Shown: positions 17,448-26,348 of the stretch, piece by piece
Numbering within the stretch: position 1 is the stretch's first letter
How the letters are laid out: every line of letters starts with the position of its first letter
Source: an uncultured Phocaeicola sp.
GTDB taxonomy: Bacteria; Bacteroidota; Bacteroidia; Bacteroidales; Bacteroidaceae
Reading direction: 5' to 3'
Length of the DNA stretch: 49,342 bases
Assembly (NCBI GenBank): GCA_944320845.1
Contig: CALUJA010000020.1
Location: forward strand, 1 to 49,342
Notes under the pieces: model-generated
The model's database searches: none
Told to the model about the DNA's origin: nothing
What the model saw: only the letters and a program-made list of their open reading frames with translations
Program-made: the position numbers and the translations under genes

Positions 17448-18989
17448 TTACTGCAATGTTTTCAGCAAGCTCGTGATGCTTACCTTATCTGCAATGATGT
17501 TATTTAGTTCTGAAATAGCCACACGTTCCTGCTCCATCGTGTCGCGGTTACGCAGTGTCACGCAGTTATCCTCCAGTGTCTGGTGGTCGATGGTGATGCA
17601 ATACGGAGTTCCGATGGCATCCTGACGGCGGTAACGCTTGCCGATGCTGTCTTTTTCATCATACTGGCAATGGAAGTGGAACTTGAGGTCGTTCATGATT
17701 TCACGTGCCTTTTCGGGCAGACCGTCCTTCTTTACCAGCGGCATCACGGCCAGTTTCACCGGCGCAAGCGCAGCAGGCAGCTTCAGCACCACGCGAGTCT
17801 CTCCGTTTTCCAGCTTCTCCTCGCAATAGGCCGCACTCATCACACTGAGGAACATGCGGTCTACGCCGATAGAGGTCTCGATAACGTACGGCGTATAAGA
17901 CTCATTGATTTCCGGGTCGAAGTATTTGATGCTTTTTCCCGAATACTTTTCATGCTGGCTCAGGTCGAAATTCGTCCGGCTATGGATGCCCTCCACTTCC
18001 TTAAAGCCAAAAGGCATCAGAAACTCGATGTCTGTAGCGGCATTGGCATAGTGAGCCAGCTTTTCATGGTCATGATAACGGTAGTGGTCATCGCCGAAAC
18101 CTAACGCTTTATGCCACTTCAGGCGGATTTCCTTCCACTTTCTGAACCATTCGAGCTCTGTTCCCGGCTTTACGAAGAACTGCATCTCCATCTGTTCAAA
18201 TTCACGCATGCGGAAGATAAACTGCCGGGCCACGATTTCATTGCGGAAAGCCTTTCCTATCTGGGCAATTCCGAACGGTATCTTCATGCGTCCCGTCTTC
18301 TGCACATTGAGATAATTCACAAAGATACCTTGCGCCGTTTCCGGACGAAGGTATACTTTCATCGCCCCATCGGCAGTCGAGCCCATTTCGGTTGAGAACA
18401 TCAGGTTGAACTGACGCACTTCCGTCCAGTTTTTTGTCCCTGAAATCGGGCATACAATCTCTTCATCCAAAATTATCTGCCGGAGTTCTGCCAGGTCTCC
18501 CGCATTCATCGCCTTCGAATAACGTTCGTGCAGCGCATCACGCTTAGCCTGATGCTCCAGAACACGGGCATTGGTCGAGCGGAACTCTTGTTCATCAAAC
18601 GCGTCGCCATATTTCTTGGCTGCCTTTGCCACTTCCTTATTGATTTTTTCATCGTATTTCGCAATCTGGTCTTCAATCAAAACATCCGCACGGTATCGCT
18701 TTTTCGAATCGCGGTTATCGATTAACGGATCATTGAAGGCGTCAACGTGTCCAGAAGCCTTCCAAATCAGCGGATGCATAAAGATTGCCGAATCGATGCC
18801 TACGATATTCTCATGCAGCAGCACCATGCTCTGCCACCAATATTGCTTGATATTGTTTTTTAGCTCCACACCGTTCTGTCCGTAATCGTATACGGCTCCC
18901 AGTCCGTCATAGATTTCGCTTGAAGGAAACACGAATCCATATTCCTTACAGTGTGAAACCAGCTTCTTAAATACATCTTCCTGTGCCAT
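17448..18989 (-). CDS. glyS: Glycyl-tRNA synthetase, alpha2 type
   Basis: A 513-residue class II synthetase that charges tRNA-Gly. It is the homodimeric, archaeal/eukaryote-like kind rather than the alpha2-beta2 bacterial type. Motif 2 appears as FRNEIVARQFIFRMREFEQ, motif 3 as SIGVDRMFLSVM, and the C-terminal anticodon-binding domain starts around residue 395. Length is normal for the family. It is transcribed with the FKBP gene. A TATCTTTG -7 box on the minus strand lies at 19041-19048. Confidence 0.95.
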   Translation of the reverse strand: MAQEDVFKKLVSHCKEYGFVFPSSEIYDGLGAVYDYGQNGVELKNNIKQYWWQSMVLLHENIVGIDSAIFMHPLIWKASGHVDAFNDPLIDNRDSKKRYRADVLIEDQIAKYDEKINKEVAKAAKKYGDAFDEQEFRSTNARVLEHQAKRDALHERYSKAMNAGDLAELRQIILDEEIVCPISGTKNWTEVRQFNLMFSTEMGSTADGAMKVYLRPETAQGIFVNYLNVQKTGRMKIPFGIAQIGKAFRNEIVARQFIFRMREFEQMEMQFFVKPGTELEWFRKWKEIRLKWHKALGFGDDHYRYHDHEKLAHYANAATDIEFLMPFGFKEVEGIHSRTNFDLSQHEKYSGKSIKYFDPEINESYTPYVIETSIGVDRMFLSVMSAAYCEEKLENGETRVVLKLPAALAPVKLAVMPLVKKDGLPEKAREIMNDLKFHFHCQYDEKDSIGKRYRRQDAIGTPYCITIDHQTLEDNCVTLRNRDTMEQERVAISELNNIIADKVSITSLLKTLQ

Positions 18990-19040
18990 TTCTCTTTTGT
19001 TTTATTCTTAAATTCAAACTTTCTCTTTACATATTGGGCA

Positions 19041-19048
19041 CAAAGATA
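19041..19048 (-). promoter_or_regulatory. -7 box for glyS operon
   Basis: The minus strand reads TATCTTTG, 52 bases upstream of the glyS start. It is divergent from the MATE promoter 53 bases away. Confidence 0.55.
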
Positions 19049-19100
19049 CGTATTTATAAGGAAAAAAGAACGAGAGGTCTCTTAATTTATCTTTTTTTCC

Positions 19101-19108
19101 TACATTTG
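19101..19108 (+). promoter_or_regulatory. -7 box for MATE gene
   Basis: TACATTTG matches TAnnTTTG and lies 10 bases before the ATG at 19119. The transcript would be nearly leaderless, or use a start a few bases downstream. Confidence 0.5.
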
Positions 19109-19118
19109 TATCGGCATT

Positions 19119-20501
19119 ATGAAAGGATATAAAGACAAGTACACACTGATGACCACGGCTCCCATACCGCCACTCATCGGTTCGCTGGCGATACCGACCA
19201 TCATCAGCATGCTGATAACATCCTTTTACGTGATGGCCGACACGTATTTTGTCGGGAAAATCGACACGCAGGCCACGGCGGCAGTGGGGATTTCCTTTTC
19301 CGTCATGGCCATTATCCAGGCATTCGGATTCTTTTTCGGGCATGGCTCCGGCAATTATATATCGCGCAAATTAGGCGCACGCGACTACCAGAACGCCGAA
19401 AAGATGGCTTCCACCGGATTTTTCTGCGCGTTCATCATGGGAGGAGTCATTACCGTAACGGGACTGATACTGCTCACTCCCATCTGTCTGGCCTTGGGTT
19501 CCACCCCTACCATCCTGCCTTATGCCGAGACCTATCTGGGAATAATTCTGCTTGGCGCCCCCTTCATGGCCTCTTCATTAGTGCTGAACAACCAGATGCG
19601 CTTTCAGGGAAACGCCGTATACGCCATGATAGGCATCATGGTAGGGGCCGTATTGAACATCGGCCTTGACCCGCTGCTTATATTCGCATTGGATATGGGC
19701 ATTGCAGGCGCAGCCTGGGCCACGCTCATCAGCCAGATATGCAGCTTCGGCATACTAATCTACATGGACAGCCGCGGGGAAAACATCCGCATCCGCCTGC
19801 GCAACTTCACGCCCAAGGCGGCATTCCTCAAAGAGATAGTATACGGAGGAAGCCCTTCGCTATGCCGGCAGGGGCTTTCGAGCGTGGCAACCATCCTGCT
19901 CAACGTGGCCGCAGGAAGGTATGGCGACGCTGCAATAGCCGGCATGTCTATAGTAACGCGCATTTGCATGTTCATCAACTCGTTCGTTGTCGGCTTCGGA
20001 CAGGGATTCCAGCCCGTATGCGGCTACAATTATGGAGCAGGCATCTATACGCGCGTACGCCAAGGATTCTGGTTTTGCATAAAGGTCGGCGTGGTTTTCC
20101 TCACTATCTGCTCCATCGCCGGCTATATCTATGCGCCCGAGATTGTCTCATGGTTCCGCAAGGAAGACCCTGAAGTAATCGCCGTCGGAGCGCGTGCACT
20201 GCGCTGGCAGCTTATTACTCTGCCCCTCGGCACTTGGGTCATCCTCTGCAACATGCTGCTGCAAACCATCCGCCGTCCGGTGCGCGCCGTCCTGCTGGCC
20301 TCGTCCCGCCAGGGGCTGTTCTTTATCCCCTTCATCCTTGTCCTGCCTTATTTTCAGGGACTGCAAGGCGTAGAGATGAGTCAGGCGGCGGCCGACCTGT
20401 GTTCCTTCCTGTTCGCGCTGCCCGTCGCCATTCCGGTCTTGCGGTCTTTAAGGCACAACCGGCAGCTACGCTCTGGCGAAACGCCGTTTTCACCGGTATG
20501 A
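19119..20501 (+). CDS. MATE-family multidrug/cation efflux transporter
   Basis: A 460-residue inner membrane protein with twelve predicted helices in two homologous halves, as in NorM/DinF-like MATE exporters. The first half opens with IPTIISMLITSFYVMADTYFVGKI, the usual MATE signature. GFGQGFQPVCGYNYGAG is the matching second-half motif. It uses Na+ or H+ to expel organic cations; substrate cannot be read from sequence. It stands alone, convergent with the sigma-factor operon. Confidence 0.92.
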   Translation: MKGYKDKYTLMTTAPIPPLIGSLAIPTIISMLITSFYVMADTYFVGKIDTQATAAVGISFSVMAIIQAFGFFFGHGSGNYISRKLGARDYQNAEKMASTGFFCAFIMGGVITVTGLILLTPICLALGSTPTILPYAETYLGIILLGAPFMASSLVLNNQMRFQGNAVYAMIGIMVGAVLNIGLDPLLIFALDMGIAGAAWATLISQICSFGILIYMDSRGENIRIRLRNFTPKAAFLKEIVYGGSPSLCRQGLSSVATILLNVAAGRYGDAAIAGMSIVTRICMFINSFVVGFGQGFQPVCGYNYGAGIYTRVRQGFWFCIKVGVVFLTICSIAGYIYAPEIVSWFRKEDPEVIAVGARALRWQLITLPLGTWVILCNMLLQTIRRPVRAVLLASSRQGLFFIPFILVLPYFQGLQGVEMSQAAADLCSFLFALPVAIPVLRSLRHNRQLRSGETPFSPV

Positions 20502-20525
20502 AACAGCCGTTTCACCGGCATGAAA
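20488..20525. repeat. Intergenic palindromic repeat, copies 2 and 3
   Basis: Two tandem units of the form GTTTTCACCGGTATGAAAC / GTTTCACCGGCATGAAAAC overlap and follow the MATE stop. Each is an imperfect palindrome (TTTCA...TGAAA around CCGG). They lie between convergent genes and may act as weak bidirectional terminators. They resemble the 16146 and 39962 elements. Confidence 0.5.
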
Positions 20526-20595
20526 ACCGCCCCTGCCCTTATAAAAAGACCTGCATCACCTTCTCATCTCACAATACATCCCCACCGGCCAGTCC

Positions 20596-21048
20596 TTACG
20601 GTTGCAGACGAGGCCGGGAAGGCCTTTTGTCATGCCTTGCCAAACGGTTCATCATCTGCTTTTCCAAAACGTAAACACGCAGAATCTGCTTCTGAGTCAG
20701 AAATTCACTGTATATGGCGTAGTATTTCTGCCGCAAGTCAAGAATCTTCCGGCTATGGGCAAAGCGACTTTTTATCATCCGCCCTGCCTCTTCATCCGTC
20801 ATGACAGAAGGATTTGCCTGTTTGGGACGAGGCCCAAGAGCCCATATTTCCTTCTGAAAGCGGCAGTAAGTGTCGACAAGCCTTTTGCTTGTCTCGTTAT
20901 CCAAATGCATTTCTTCCGCCATATGCCTTGCCTGCGCTTCCGCCAACCGTTCACGGGTAATCCGCTGCCTGTGATTCTGCGCTTCCGCCATACCACCAAA
21001 AACAGTCAAGGCCATTACAACCAACCATAATCTCACAATAAGTTTCAT
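20596..21048 (-). CDS. Spy/CnrX-like periplasmic protein of a sigma operon
   Basis: A 150-residue exported protein with signal peptide (LVVMALTVFGGMAEAQ). The mature part is almost all helix and strongly charged (RQRITRERLAEAQARHMAEEM; KILDLRQKYYAIYSEFLT). That pattern is that of Spy/CpxP/CnrX-type proteins (heavy-metal-resist superfamily), which chaperone or sense metal in the periplasm. It is the last gene of a leftward operon, 12 bases after the anti-sigma candidate. A role as periplasmic signal input to the sigma factor is inference from this arrangement. Confidence 0.65.
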   Translation of the reverse strand: MKLIVRLWLVVMALTVFGGMAEAQNHRQRITRERLAEAQARHMAEEMHLDNETSKRLVDTYCRFQKEIWALGPRPKQANPSVMTDEEAGRMIKSRFAHSRKILDLRQKYYAIYSEFLTQKQILRVYVLEKQMMNRLARHDKRPSRPRLQP

Positions 21049-21060
21049 GATTATCCGATT

Positions 21061-21393
21061 TTATTCATTCATAAACAAGTCATCCTGGTAAACCTGAAGG
21101 ATATAAGCCCGGTCTTCACCGGCAAGACTGTTGAAAGCCTGCTCCACCTCGACCAGTCCACCGGAACGCTCTCTTGAGACATGCGTGTCAGGCACCAAAA
21201 GCAACAGAGCAACCGCCGCGGCGGCTGCCGCCCCTATAACAATCCGCAAGCGGAAAGCCCTGCGCTTGCGAAGGGCAGCCGACTCATTGCGCACCTTCTC
21301 CCATACATTTCCCTCCATCTCATCGAAAAAGTTCCGGGGAACCGTGTAAGGCATGCGCTTCCCTATCCTGCCAAAATCAAAGTCTTTCTTCAT
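21061..21393 (-). CDS. Putative anti-sigma factor, single-pass membrane
   Basis: A 110-residue protein with one membrane segment (about residues 50-67, IVIGAAAAAAVALLLLV). The cytoplasmic N-terminus is about 48 residues (motif MPYTVPRNFFDEMEGNVWEKV) and the periplasmic tail is short. It starts 4 bases after the sigma-factor stop. Position, size and topology fit a minimal anti-sigma factor. The conserved zinc motif of ZAS-type anti-sigmas is absent, so the family cannot be named. Confidence 0.65.
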   Translation of the reverse strand: MKKDFDFGRIGKRMPYTVPRNFFDEMEGNVWEKVRNESAALRKRRAFRLRIVIGAAAAAAVALLLLVPDTHVSRERSGGLVEVEQAFNSLAGEDRAYILQVYQDDLFMNE

Positions 21394-21397
21394 TTTC

Positions 21398-21940
21398 CTA
21401 AACCATTGAATCCATATACTTCTTTATTTTTTCCTTTGCAAGATGATAATTAACCTTTACGCTGGCAACAGTCGAACCGGCGACATCGGCTATTTCATCG
21501 TATTCCAACTCACTATAGTAACGCAGATTAAAGGCAAGCTGCTGTTTGGGCGGCAATGACAAGACGGCTTGCTGTAGCTTGACCGCCTCGAGGTCAGTAT
21601 AATCCACATATTCGTCCGCCATCATATCGCCCGCTTCCGTATCCGAATCGTCCAAAGATACCCGTCCGCCGCGGCAACGCCCCAACACACGCATGGCTTC
21701 ATTGGTCGCTATACGATAAATCCATGCGGCAAAAGAGCATTCTCCCCTGAACTGGCTGAAGGAACGGAATATCCGAACGAAAGTTTCCTGTGCCGCATCT
21801 TGCGCATCGGCGTGTGAAACCACCAGCCGGCGAATATGCCAATACACCGCTTCCCTGTATTTCGCCATCAGCATCCTGAATCCTTTCTCAGGATTCTGCC
21901 TTACCGCCGAAACTATATCCTCATCACTCCAGACTTTCAT
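21398..21940 (-). CDS. ECF sigma factor (sigma-70 family)
   Basis: A 180-residue ECF sigma factor with only regions 2 and 4. Region 2 includes DAQDAAQETFVRIFRSFSQFRG and the -10-binding helix. Region 4 includes LPPKQQLAFNLRYYSELEYDEIADVAGSTVASVKVNYHLAKEKI. The start at 21940 (MKVWSDEDIV) is preferred over 21988, because the longer form would add a Pro-rich tail unlike the family. The start overlaps the upstream small lipoprotein by 17 bases. With the downstream membrane protein it forms a sigma/anti-sigma pair. Confidence 0.9.
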   Translation of the reverse strand: MKVWSDEDIVSAVRQNPEKGFRMLMAKYREAVYWHIRRLVVSHADAQDAAQETFVRIFRSFSQFRGECSFAAWIYRIATNEAMRVLGRCRGGRVSLDDSDTEAGDMMADEYVDYTDLEAVKLQQAVLSLPPKQQLAFNLRYYSELEYDEIADVAGSTVASVKVNYHLAKEKIKKYMDSMV

Positions 21941-22172
21941 AAGGCGCAAACTCTGCAACCAAGTATCCTTCCCCGGCGGTGCAGCCATCCTCCGACGGCA
22001 TCAAGGATGCCGGCTCCGCCACCACCGTCACACGGTGATGGCGGTGACGGTGATGATGACGGTGCGAACCCTTGCGAACCGTGACACAAGCACTGCACAA
22101 TAAAATTATGCCTAATGCCATGAATGCCAATCCACATTTCCCCGCTATTTTCCAAACTTCAAACATAGCCAT
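21924..22172 (-). CDS. Small His-rich lipoprotein
   Basis: An 82-residue protein with a hydrophobic N-terminus and lipobox-like ILLCSAC at about residue 27. A very His/Arg-rich stretch follows (GSHRHHHRHRHHRVTV). No family is recognised. It sits 5 bases after the 22178 gene and overlaps the sigma-factor start by 17 bases, so it is placed as a member of the sigma operon. The His run suggests metal binding at the envelope, which is inference. Because it is short and compositionally simple, a non-coding explanation is not fully excluded. Confidence 0.5.
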   Translation of the reverse strand: MAMFEVWKIAGKCGLAFMALGIILLCSACVTVRKGSHRHHHRHRHHRVTVVAEPASLMPSEDGCTAGEGYLVAEFAPYESLE

Positions 22173-22177
22173 CCTCC

Positions 22178-22537
22178 CTAATTACTTTTTACGTACACCT
22201 TTCTTTTTCCTTTTACGACTGCGGTGACAGGCAGCTCCCCGTTCCTTGCAAAAGCATCGAGTTCGGCTTCCGCCGTCGCTTTCGTCAGATTCGCAATGCG
22301 GGCATACCTCTTCACCGTAAGATATTCATGGGCATCCAGATAGGCTACCGCCATTGCCAGACGCTCTTTTTGAGTAAAGCAATTGACCACCCGCACCGTT
22401 GCCGCCGGTCTGGCCACCACAGCAACAACGCGATGCGGACGACAGCATCTGTGCCAACGGTGCGCTTCTGCCGTGCCGCAGGCCCCAACCAGCAGAGCCA
22501 TCGCCAGCATCATCTTCCATTTTGTCTTCATGTTCAT
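22178..22537 (-). CDS. Exported small protein with winged-helix-like C-terminus
   Basis: A 119-residue protein, first gene of the sigma operon. It has a signal-like N-terminus (MMLAMALLVGACGTAEA), then HRWHRCCRPHR, which could bind metal. From about residue 54 it reads FTQKERLAMAVAYLDAHEYLTVKRYARIANLTKATAEAELDAF and then a beta-wing-like KGKRKVYV. That resembles a small winged-helix DNA-binding fold, odd for an exported protein. No named family is recognised. No convincing promoter is seen in the 315-base upstream gap apart from a weak TATGTTTG on the minus strand at 22661-22668. Confidence 0.6.
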   Translation of the reverse strand: MNMKTKWKMMLAMALLVGACGTAEAHRWHRCCRPHRVVAVVARPAATVRVVNCFTQKERLAMAVAYLDAHEYLTVKRYARIANLTKATAEAELDAFARNGELPVTAVVKGKRKVYVKSN

Positions 22538-22824
22538 AATCTTCTTATTTAAACATTAACATTTTATGCCTCCATCCGCAAAGTCATCCGGACAGACATT
22601 CTACATAAAAGACCCTACAAAAGAACAGAAGTAAAATCGGACAAGCAATTTTTCTTCGGCCAAACATAAAAAAAAGACAGCGGCCCATCCGCCGACGACA
22701 GCAGAAAAACCCACCGCCGCCATATTCAGACAAAATTTTGCTCCTTGCAATATTTCTTTTTCCTTATTAAGAAATTAAACGGGCTTCCCCGTCCCATTCT
22801 GTTTTCATTCTCGTTTTTTCTCCG

Positions 22825-22832
22825 TATCTTTG
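22825..22832 (+). promoter_or_regulatory. -7 box for parC
   Basis: TATCTTTG matches TAnnTTTG and lies 21 bases before the ATG at 22854. It overlaps an in-frame upstream start at 22830, which rules that start out. Confidence 0.6.
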
Positions 22833-22853
22833 CATAGATTAGGAATTTTATTT

Positions 22854-25493
22854 ATGAGCGAAGACACATTGGACAAAGAAGAAAAACTTACTCCCGAAGA
22901 GACCCACTCCAGTTACAAGCCGGCATCGCCTGCCGATGAAGCCGTGAAATACCAGCTTAGCGGCATGTATCAGAACTGGTTCCTTGATTATGCCTCGTAT
23001 GTGATACTGGAACGTGCCGTTCCCCATATCAATGACGGCCTGAAGCCCGTACAGCGGCGCATTCTGCACTCCATGAAACGCCTGGACGACGGCCGTTACA
23101 ACAAGGTGGCGAACATAGTCGGCCACACGATGCAGTTTCATCCCCACGGCGATGCCTCCATCGGCGACGCACTGGTACAGTTGGGACAGAAAGATTTGCT
23201 TATTGACTGTCAAGGAAACTGGGGGAATATCCTGACGGGAGACAGTGCCGCAGCTCCCCGTTACATCGAGGCAAGACTCTCGAAGTTCGCACTCGACGTG
23301 GTTTTCAACCCCAAGACAACGGAATGGCAAGCTTCCTACGACGGGCGTAACCGCGAACCGGTCACGCTTCCGGTCAAGTTCCCGCTTCTTTTGGCCCAAG
23401 GCGTAGAGGGAATTGCCGTAGGGCTTTCCTCCAAAATCCTCCCTCACAACTTCAACGAGCTATGCAACGCAGCGATTTCTTATCTGCGCGGCGAGGAGTT
23501 TCATCTATATCCCGACTTCCTGACGGGCGGGGCAATCGATGTGTCCCGCTATAATGACGGAGAGCGCGGAGGCGTAGTGCGCGTCCGTGCCAAAATATCA
23601 AAAATAGACAACAGGACGCTTTGTATCACTGAAATCCCCTATGGAAAAACCACTTCTTCGCTTATCGACTCCATTTTGAAAGCTGTCGAAAAGGGGAAAA
23701 TAAAGGTACGGAAAGTAGACGACAATACGGCCGACAAGGTGGAGATTCTTGTCCATCTGGCTCCGGGAGCCTCATCCGACAAGACTTTGGACGCTTTATA
23801 TGCCTTTACGGACTGCGAAGTAAACATTTCTCCAAACTGCTGCGTCATCGATGACAAGAAGCCGCACTTCCTTTCCGTAAGCGATGTGCTGCGCAAGTCG
23901 GTCGACAATACGCTTGGGCTGTTGCGCAAGGAACTGGAAATCCAACGGAACGAGACGCTGGAAACCTTGCACTTTGCTTCTTTAGAGAAGATATTCATCG
24001 AAGAACGCATCTACAAGGACAAACAGTTCGAGCAAGCCGAGACGATGGATGCGGCATGCGAGCACATCGACGAGCGCCTGACTCCGTTTTATCCGCAGTT
24101 CGTCCGCGAAGTGACGAAGGAAGACATCCTCAAGCTGATGGATATCAAGATGGCGCGCATTCTGAAATTCAACAAGGACAAGGCAGACGAAACCATCGCC
24201 CGGCTGAAAGGAGACATTGCCGAGACCGACAACCACCTGGCCCATATCACAGAATATACAATCGACTGGTATGCACGACTGAAAGAGAAATACGGCGAAA
24301 AGTTCCCCCGACGAACGGAAATCCGCAACTTTGACACCATCGTGGCCACCAAGGTGGCGGAAGCGAATGAAAAGCTCTACATCAACCGCGAAGAGGGCTT
24401 TATCGGCACGGGACTGAAGAAAGACGAATTTGTCTGCAACTGTTCCGACATTGATGATGTGATTATCTTCTACAAGGACGGGAAATACAAGATTGTACGA
24501 ATATCCGACAAGCTTTTTGTCGGGAAAAACATTCTTTATGTCAATGTATTCAAGAAGAATGACAAGCGAACAATCTATAATGTCATATACCGCGACGGGA
24601 AAGACGGCTTCCACTACATCAAACGCTTTAACGTAACGGCCATGATACGCGACCGGGAATATGATGTGACGCAGGGAACGCCCGGCTCCCGAATAGTCTA
24701 CTTCACGGCCAACCCTAATGGAGAGGCGGAAATCATCAAGGTAACCTTGCGTCCTAATCCGCGCATCAAGAAACTTGTATTCGAGAAAGACTTCAGTACG
24801 ATAGGCATCAAGGGACGCCAGTCAATGGGCAACCTGCTGACAAAAAACGACGTGCACAAGATTAGCCTGAAGCAACGCGGAGGTTCCACCTTAGGCGGAC
24901 GGAAGGTTTGGTTCGACCGCGACGTGCTCCGGCTGAATTACGACGAACGCGGAGAATACTTGGGAGAGTTTCAGAGTGAGGACAAGATTCTGGTTGTATC
25001 GGACAACGGAGACTTTTACACCACCAGCTTCGACCTGAACAACCACTATGAGCCTGACATCCGGCTTATAGAAAAATTTGATGCGGACAAGGTATGGACA
25101 GCCGTGCTCTATGACGCCGACCAGCAAAACTACCCGTATCTGAAGCGTTTCACCTTTGAAGCGACAGCAAAGCGGCTGAACTATCTGGGCGAAAACAGGC
25201 AAAACAGACTGATGCTGCTGACCTGCCAGGCCTTTCCCCGCATCCAGGTCGTATTCGGAGGGCACGACAGCTTCCGCGAAAGCATGACAATCGAAGCCGA
25301 GGACTTTGTCGGCGTAAAAAGCTTCAAGGCCAAAGGAAAGCGACTGACGACCTACACCGTGGAACGCTTCGAGGAACTGGAGCCGACGCGCATGCCCGAA
25401 TCTGAAACGGCGGAAGAGGAAACAGAGAATGAACTGGCTGCCGACCTGCCCGAAACGCCAGACGAAGAAAACGGCCAGATGAAACTTTTTTAA
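22854..25493 (+). CDS. parC: DNA topoisomerase IV subunit A (ParC)
   Basis: An 879-residue type IIA topoisomerase A subunit that cuts and rejoins both DNA strands to unlink daughter chromosomes. The winged-helix breakage domain has catalytic Tyr137 in AAPRYIEARLSKFA. The quinolone-region pattern HPHGDASIGDALV is at about residues 96-108, with Ser at 102. The C-terminal beta-pinwheel is degenerate, as usual for ParC rather than GyrA. The partner parE is not in the window. It is likely co-transcribed with the DUF3316 gene 7 bases downstream. Confidence 0.93.
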   Translation: MSEDTLDKEEKLTPEETHSSYKPASPADEAVKYQLSGMYQNWFLDYASYVILERAVPHINDGLKPVQRRILHSMKRLDDGRYNKVANIVGHTMQFHPHGDASIGDALVQLGQKDLLIDCQGNWGNILTGDSAAAPRYIEARLSKFALDVVFNPKTTEWQASYDGRNREPVTLPVKFPLLLAQGVEGIAVGLSSKILPHNFNELCNAAISYLRGEEFHLYPDFLTGGAIDVSRYNDGERGGVVRVRAKISKIDNRTLCITEIPYGKTTSSLIDSILKAVEKGKIKVRKVDDNTADKVEILVHLAPGASSDKTLDALYAFTDCEVNISPNCCVIDDKKPHFLSVSDVLRKSVDNTLGLLRKELEIQRNETLETLHFASLEKIFIEERIYKDKQFEQAETMDAACEHIDERLTPFYPQFVREVTKEDILKLMDIKMARILKFNKDKADETIARLKGDIAETDNHLAHITEYTIDWYARLKEKYGEKFPRRTEIRNFDTIVATKVAEANEKLYINREEGFIGTGLKKDEFVCNCSDIDDVIIFYKDGKYKIVRISDKLFVGKNILYVNVFKKNDKRTIYNVIYRDGKDGFHYIKRFNVTAMIRDREYDVTQGTPGSRIVYFTANPNGEAEIIKVTLRPNPRIKKLVFEKDFSTIGIKGRQSMGNLLTKNDVHKISLKQRGGSTLGGRKVWFDRDVLRLNYDERGEYLGEFQSEDKILVVSDNGDFYTTSFDLNNHYEPDIRLIEKFDADKVWTAVLYDADQQNYPYLKRFTFEATAKRLNYLGENRQNRLMLLTCQAFPRIQVVFGGHDSFRESMTIEAEDFVGVKSFKAKGKRLTTYTVERFEELEPTRMPESETAEEETENELAADLPETPDEENGQMKLF

Positions 25494-25500
25494 TGAAAGC

Positions 25501-26346
25501 ATGAAACGAACTTTTGCCCTATTCATATTAATCCTTTCATGGTGCAATGTCTTTTCGCAGGAAGACAGTCTGCGGACAACACGCTACGTAATGCGTTCTT
25601 TCCTTATAGGGACAGGACGCGCCAACGTATTGGACACCTATCTTTCCCCCTTGGAATACAAGGGGCCTGAAGTCCGCGTTCTTTTTGAGAACATGCGGAT
25701 GACGCGGCTGATGGGAGGAAACGTGTCGGCGCAACATGTGTTTCAGGCAGACTTCTCCTATACAAAAAATCCGGCGCAGACGGCCCGCATGTATACGGGC
25801 ATGGTCAGCTGGACTTACGCCCTGCATTATCAGTTCCGCCTCAACGAACGGCTGAAGATTCTTGCAGGCCCCACGCTCGACCTGAACGGGGGATGCATCT
25901 ACAACAACCGCAACTCAAACAATCCGGCACAGGCCAAAGCATACGGCAGCATAGGCGCATCGGGCATGGTCATCTACAAAATGCGCATAAAAGACTATCC
26001 GCTGACCGTCAGATACCAGGCAAGCCTCCCGTTGCTGGGAGCCATGTTTTCGCCCGAATATGGAGAATCCTATTATGAAATATTCTCACTGAAGCATGGA
26101 GGGAAGCATGTGTCGTTTACCTCCCTGCACAACAGCCCGTCGCTCCGGCAGTGGCTGACGCTCGACTTTCCCATCAGACAATTCAATATGCGCATAGGAT
26201 ACGTATGCGATATCCAGCAGGCGAAAGTGAATAATCTGAAAAGCCATATCTATTCGCACAACTTCATGATTGGCTTTGTAAGAAACTTCTATATCCTGAA
26301 AGGAAAAAACAGAATCAGCATGCCCCATAACGTCACTCCCTATTGA
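25501..26346 (+). CDS. DUF3316 family protein, outer-membrane-like
   Basis: A 281-residue exported protein (signal peptide to about residue 19, SWCNVFSQE). The rest alternates hydrophobic and polar residues in strands ending in aromatics (FQADFSYTK, YALHYQFRL, FNMRIGYVCDI, FMIGFVRNFYIL), which fits a beta-barrel. It matches the DUF3316 group of Bacteroidetes. No function is known. It begins 7 bases after parC and is followed 2 bases later by an S41 protease, so it may share the parC transcript. Confidence 0.7.
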   Translation: MKRTFALFILILSWCNVFSQEDSLRTTRYVMRSFLIGTGRANVLDTYLSPLEYKGPEVRVLFENMRMTRLMGGNVSAQHVFQADFSYTKNPAQTARMYTGMVSWTYALHYQFRLNERLKILAGPTLDLNGGCIYNNRNSNNPAQAKAYGSIGASGMVIYKMRIKDYPLTVRYQASLPLLGAMFSPEYGESYYEIFSLKHGGKHVSFTSLHNSPSLRQWLTLDFPIRQFNMRIGYVCDIQQAKVNNLKSHIYSHNFMIGFVRNFYILKGKNRISMPHNVTPY

Positions 26347-26348
26347 TT

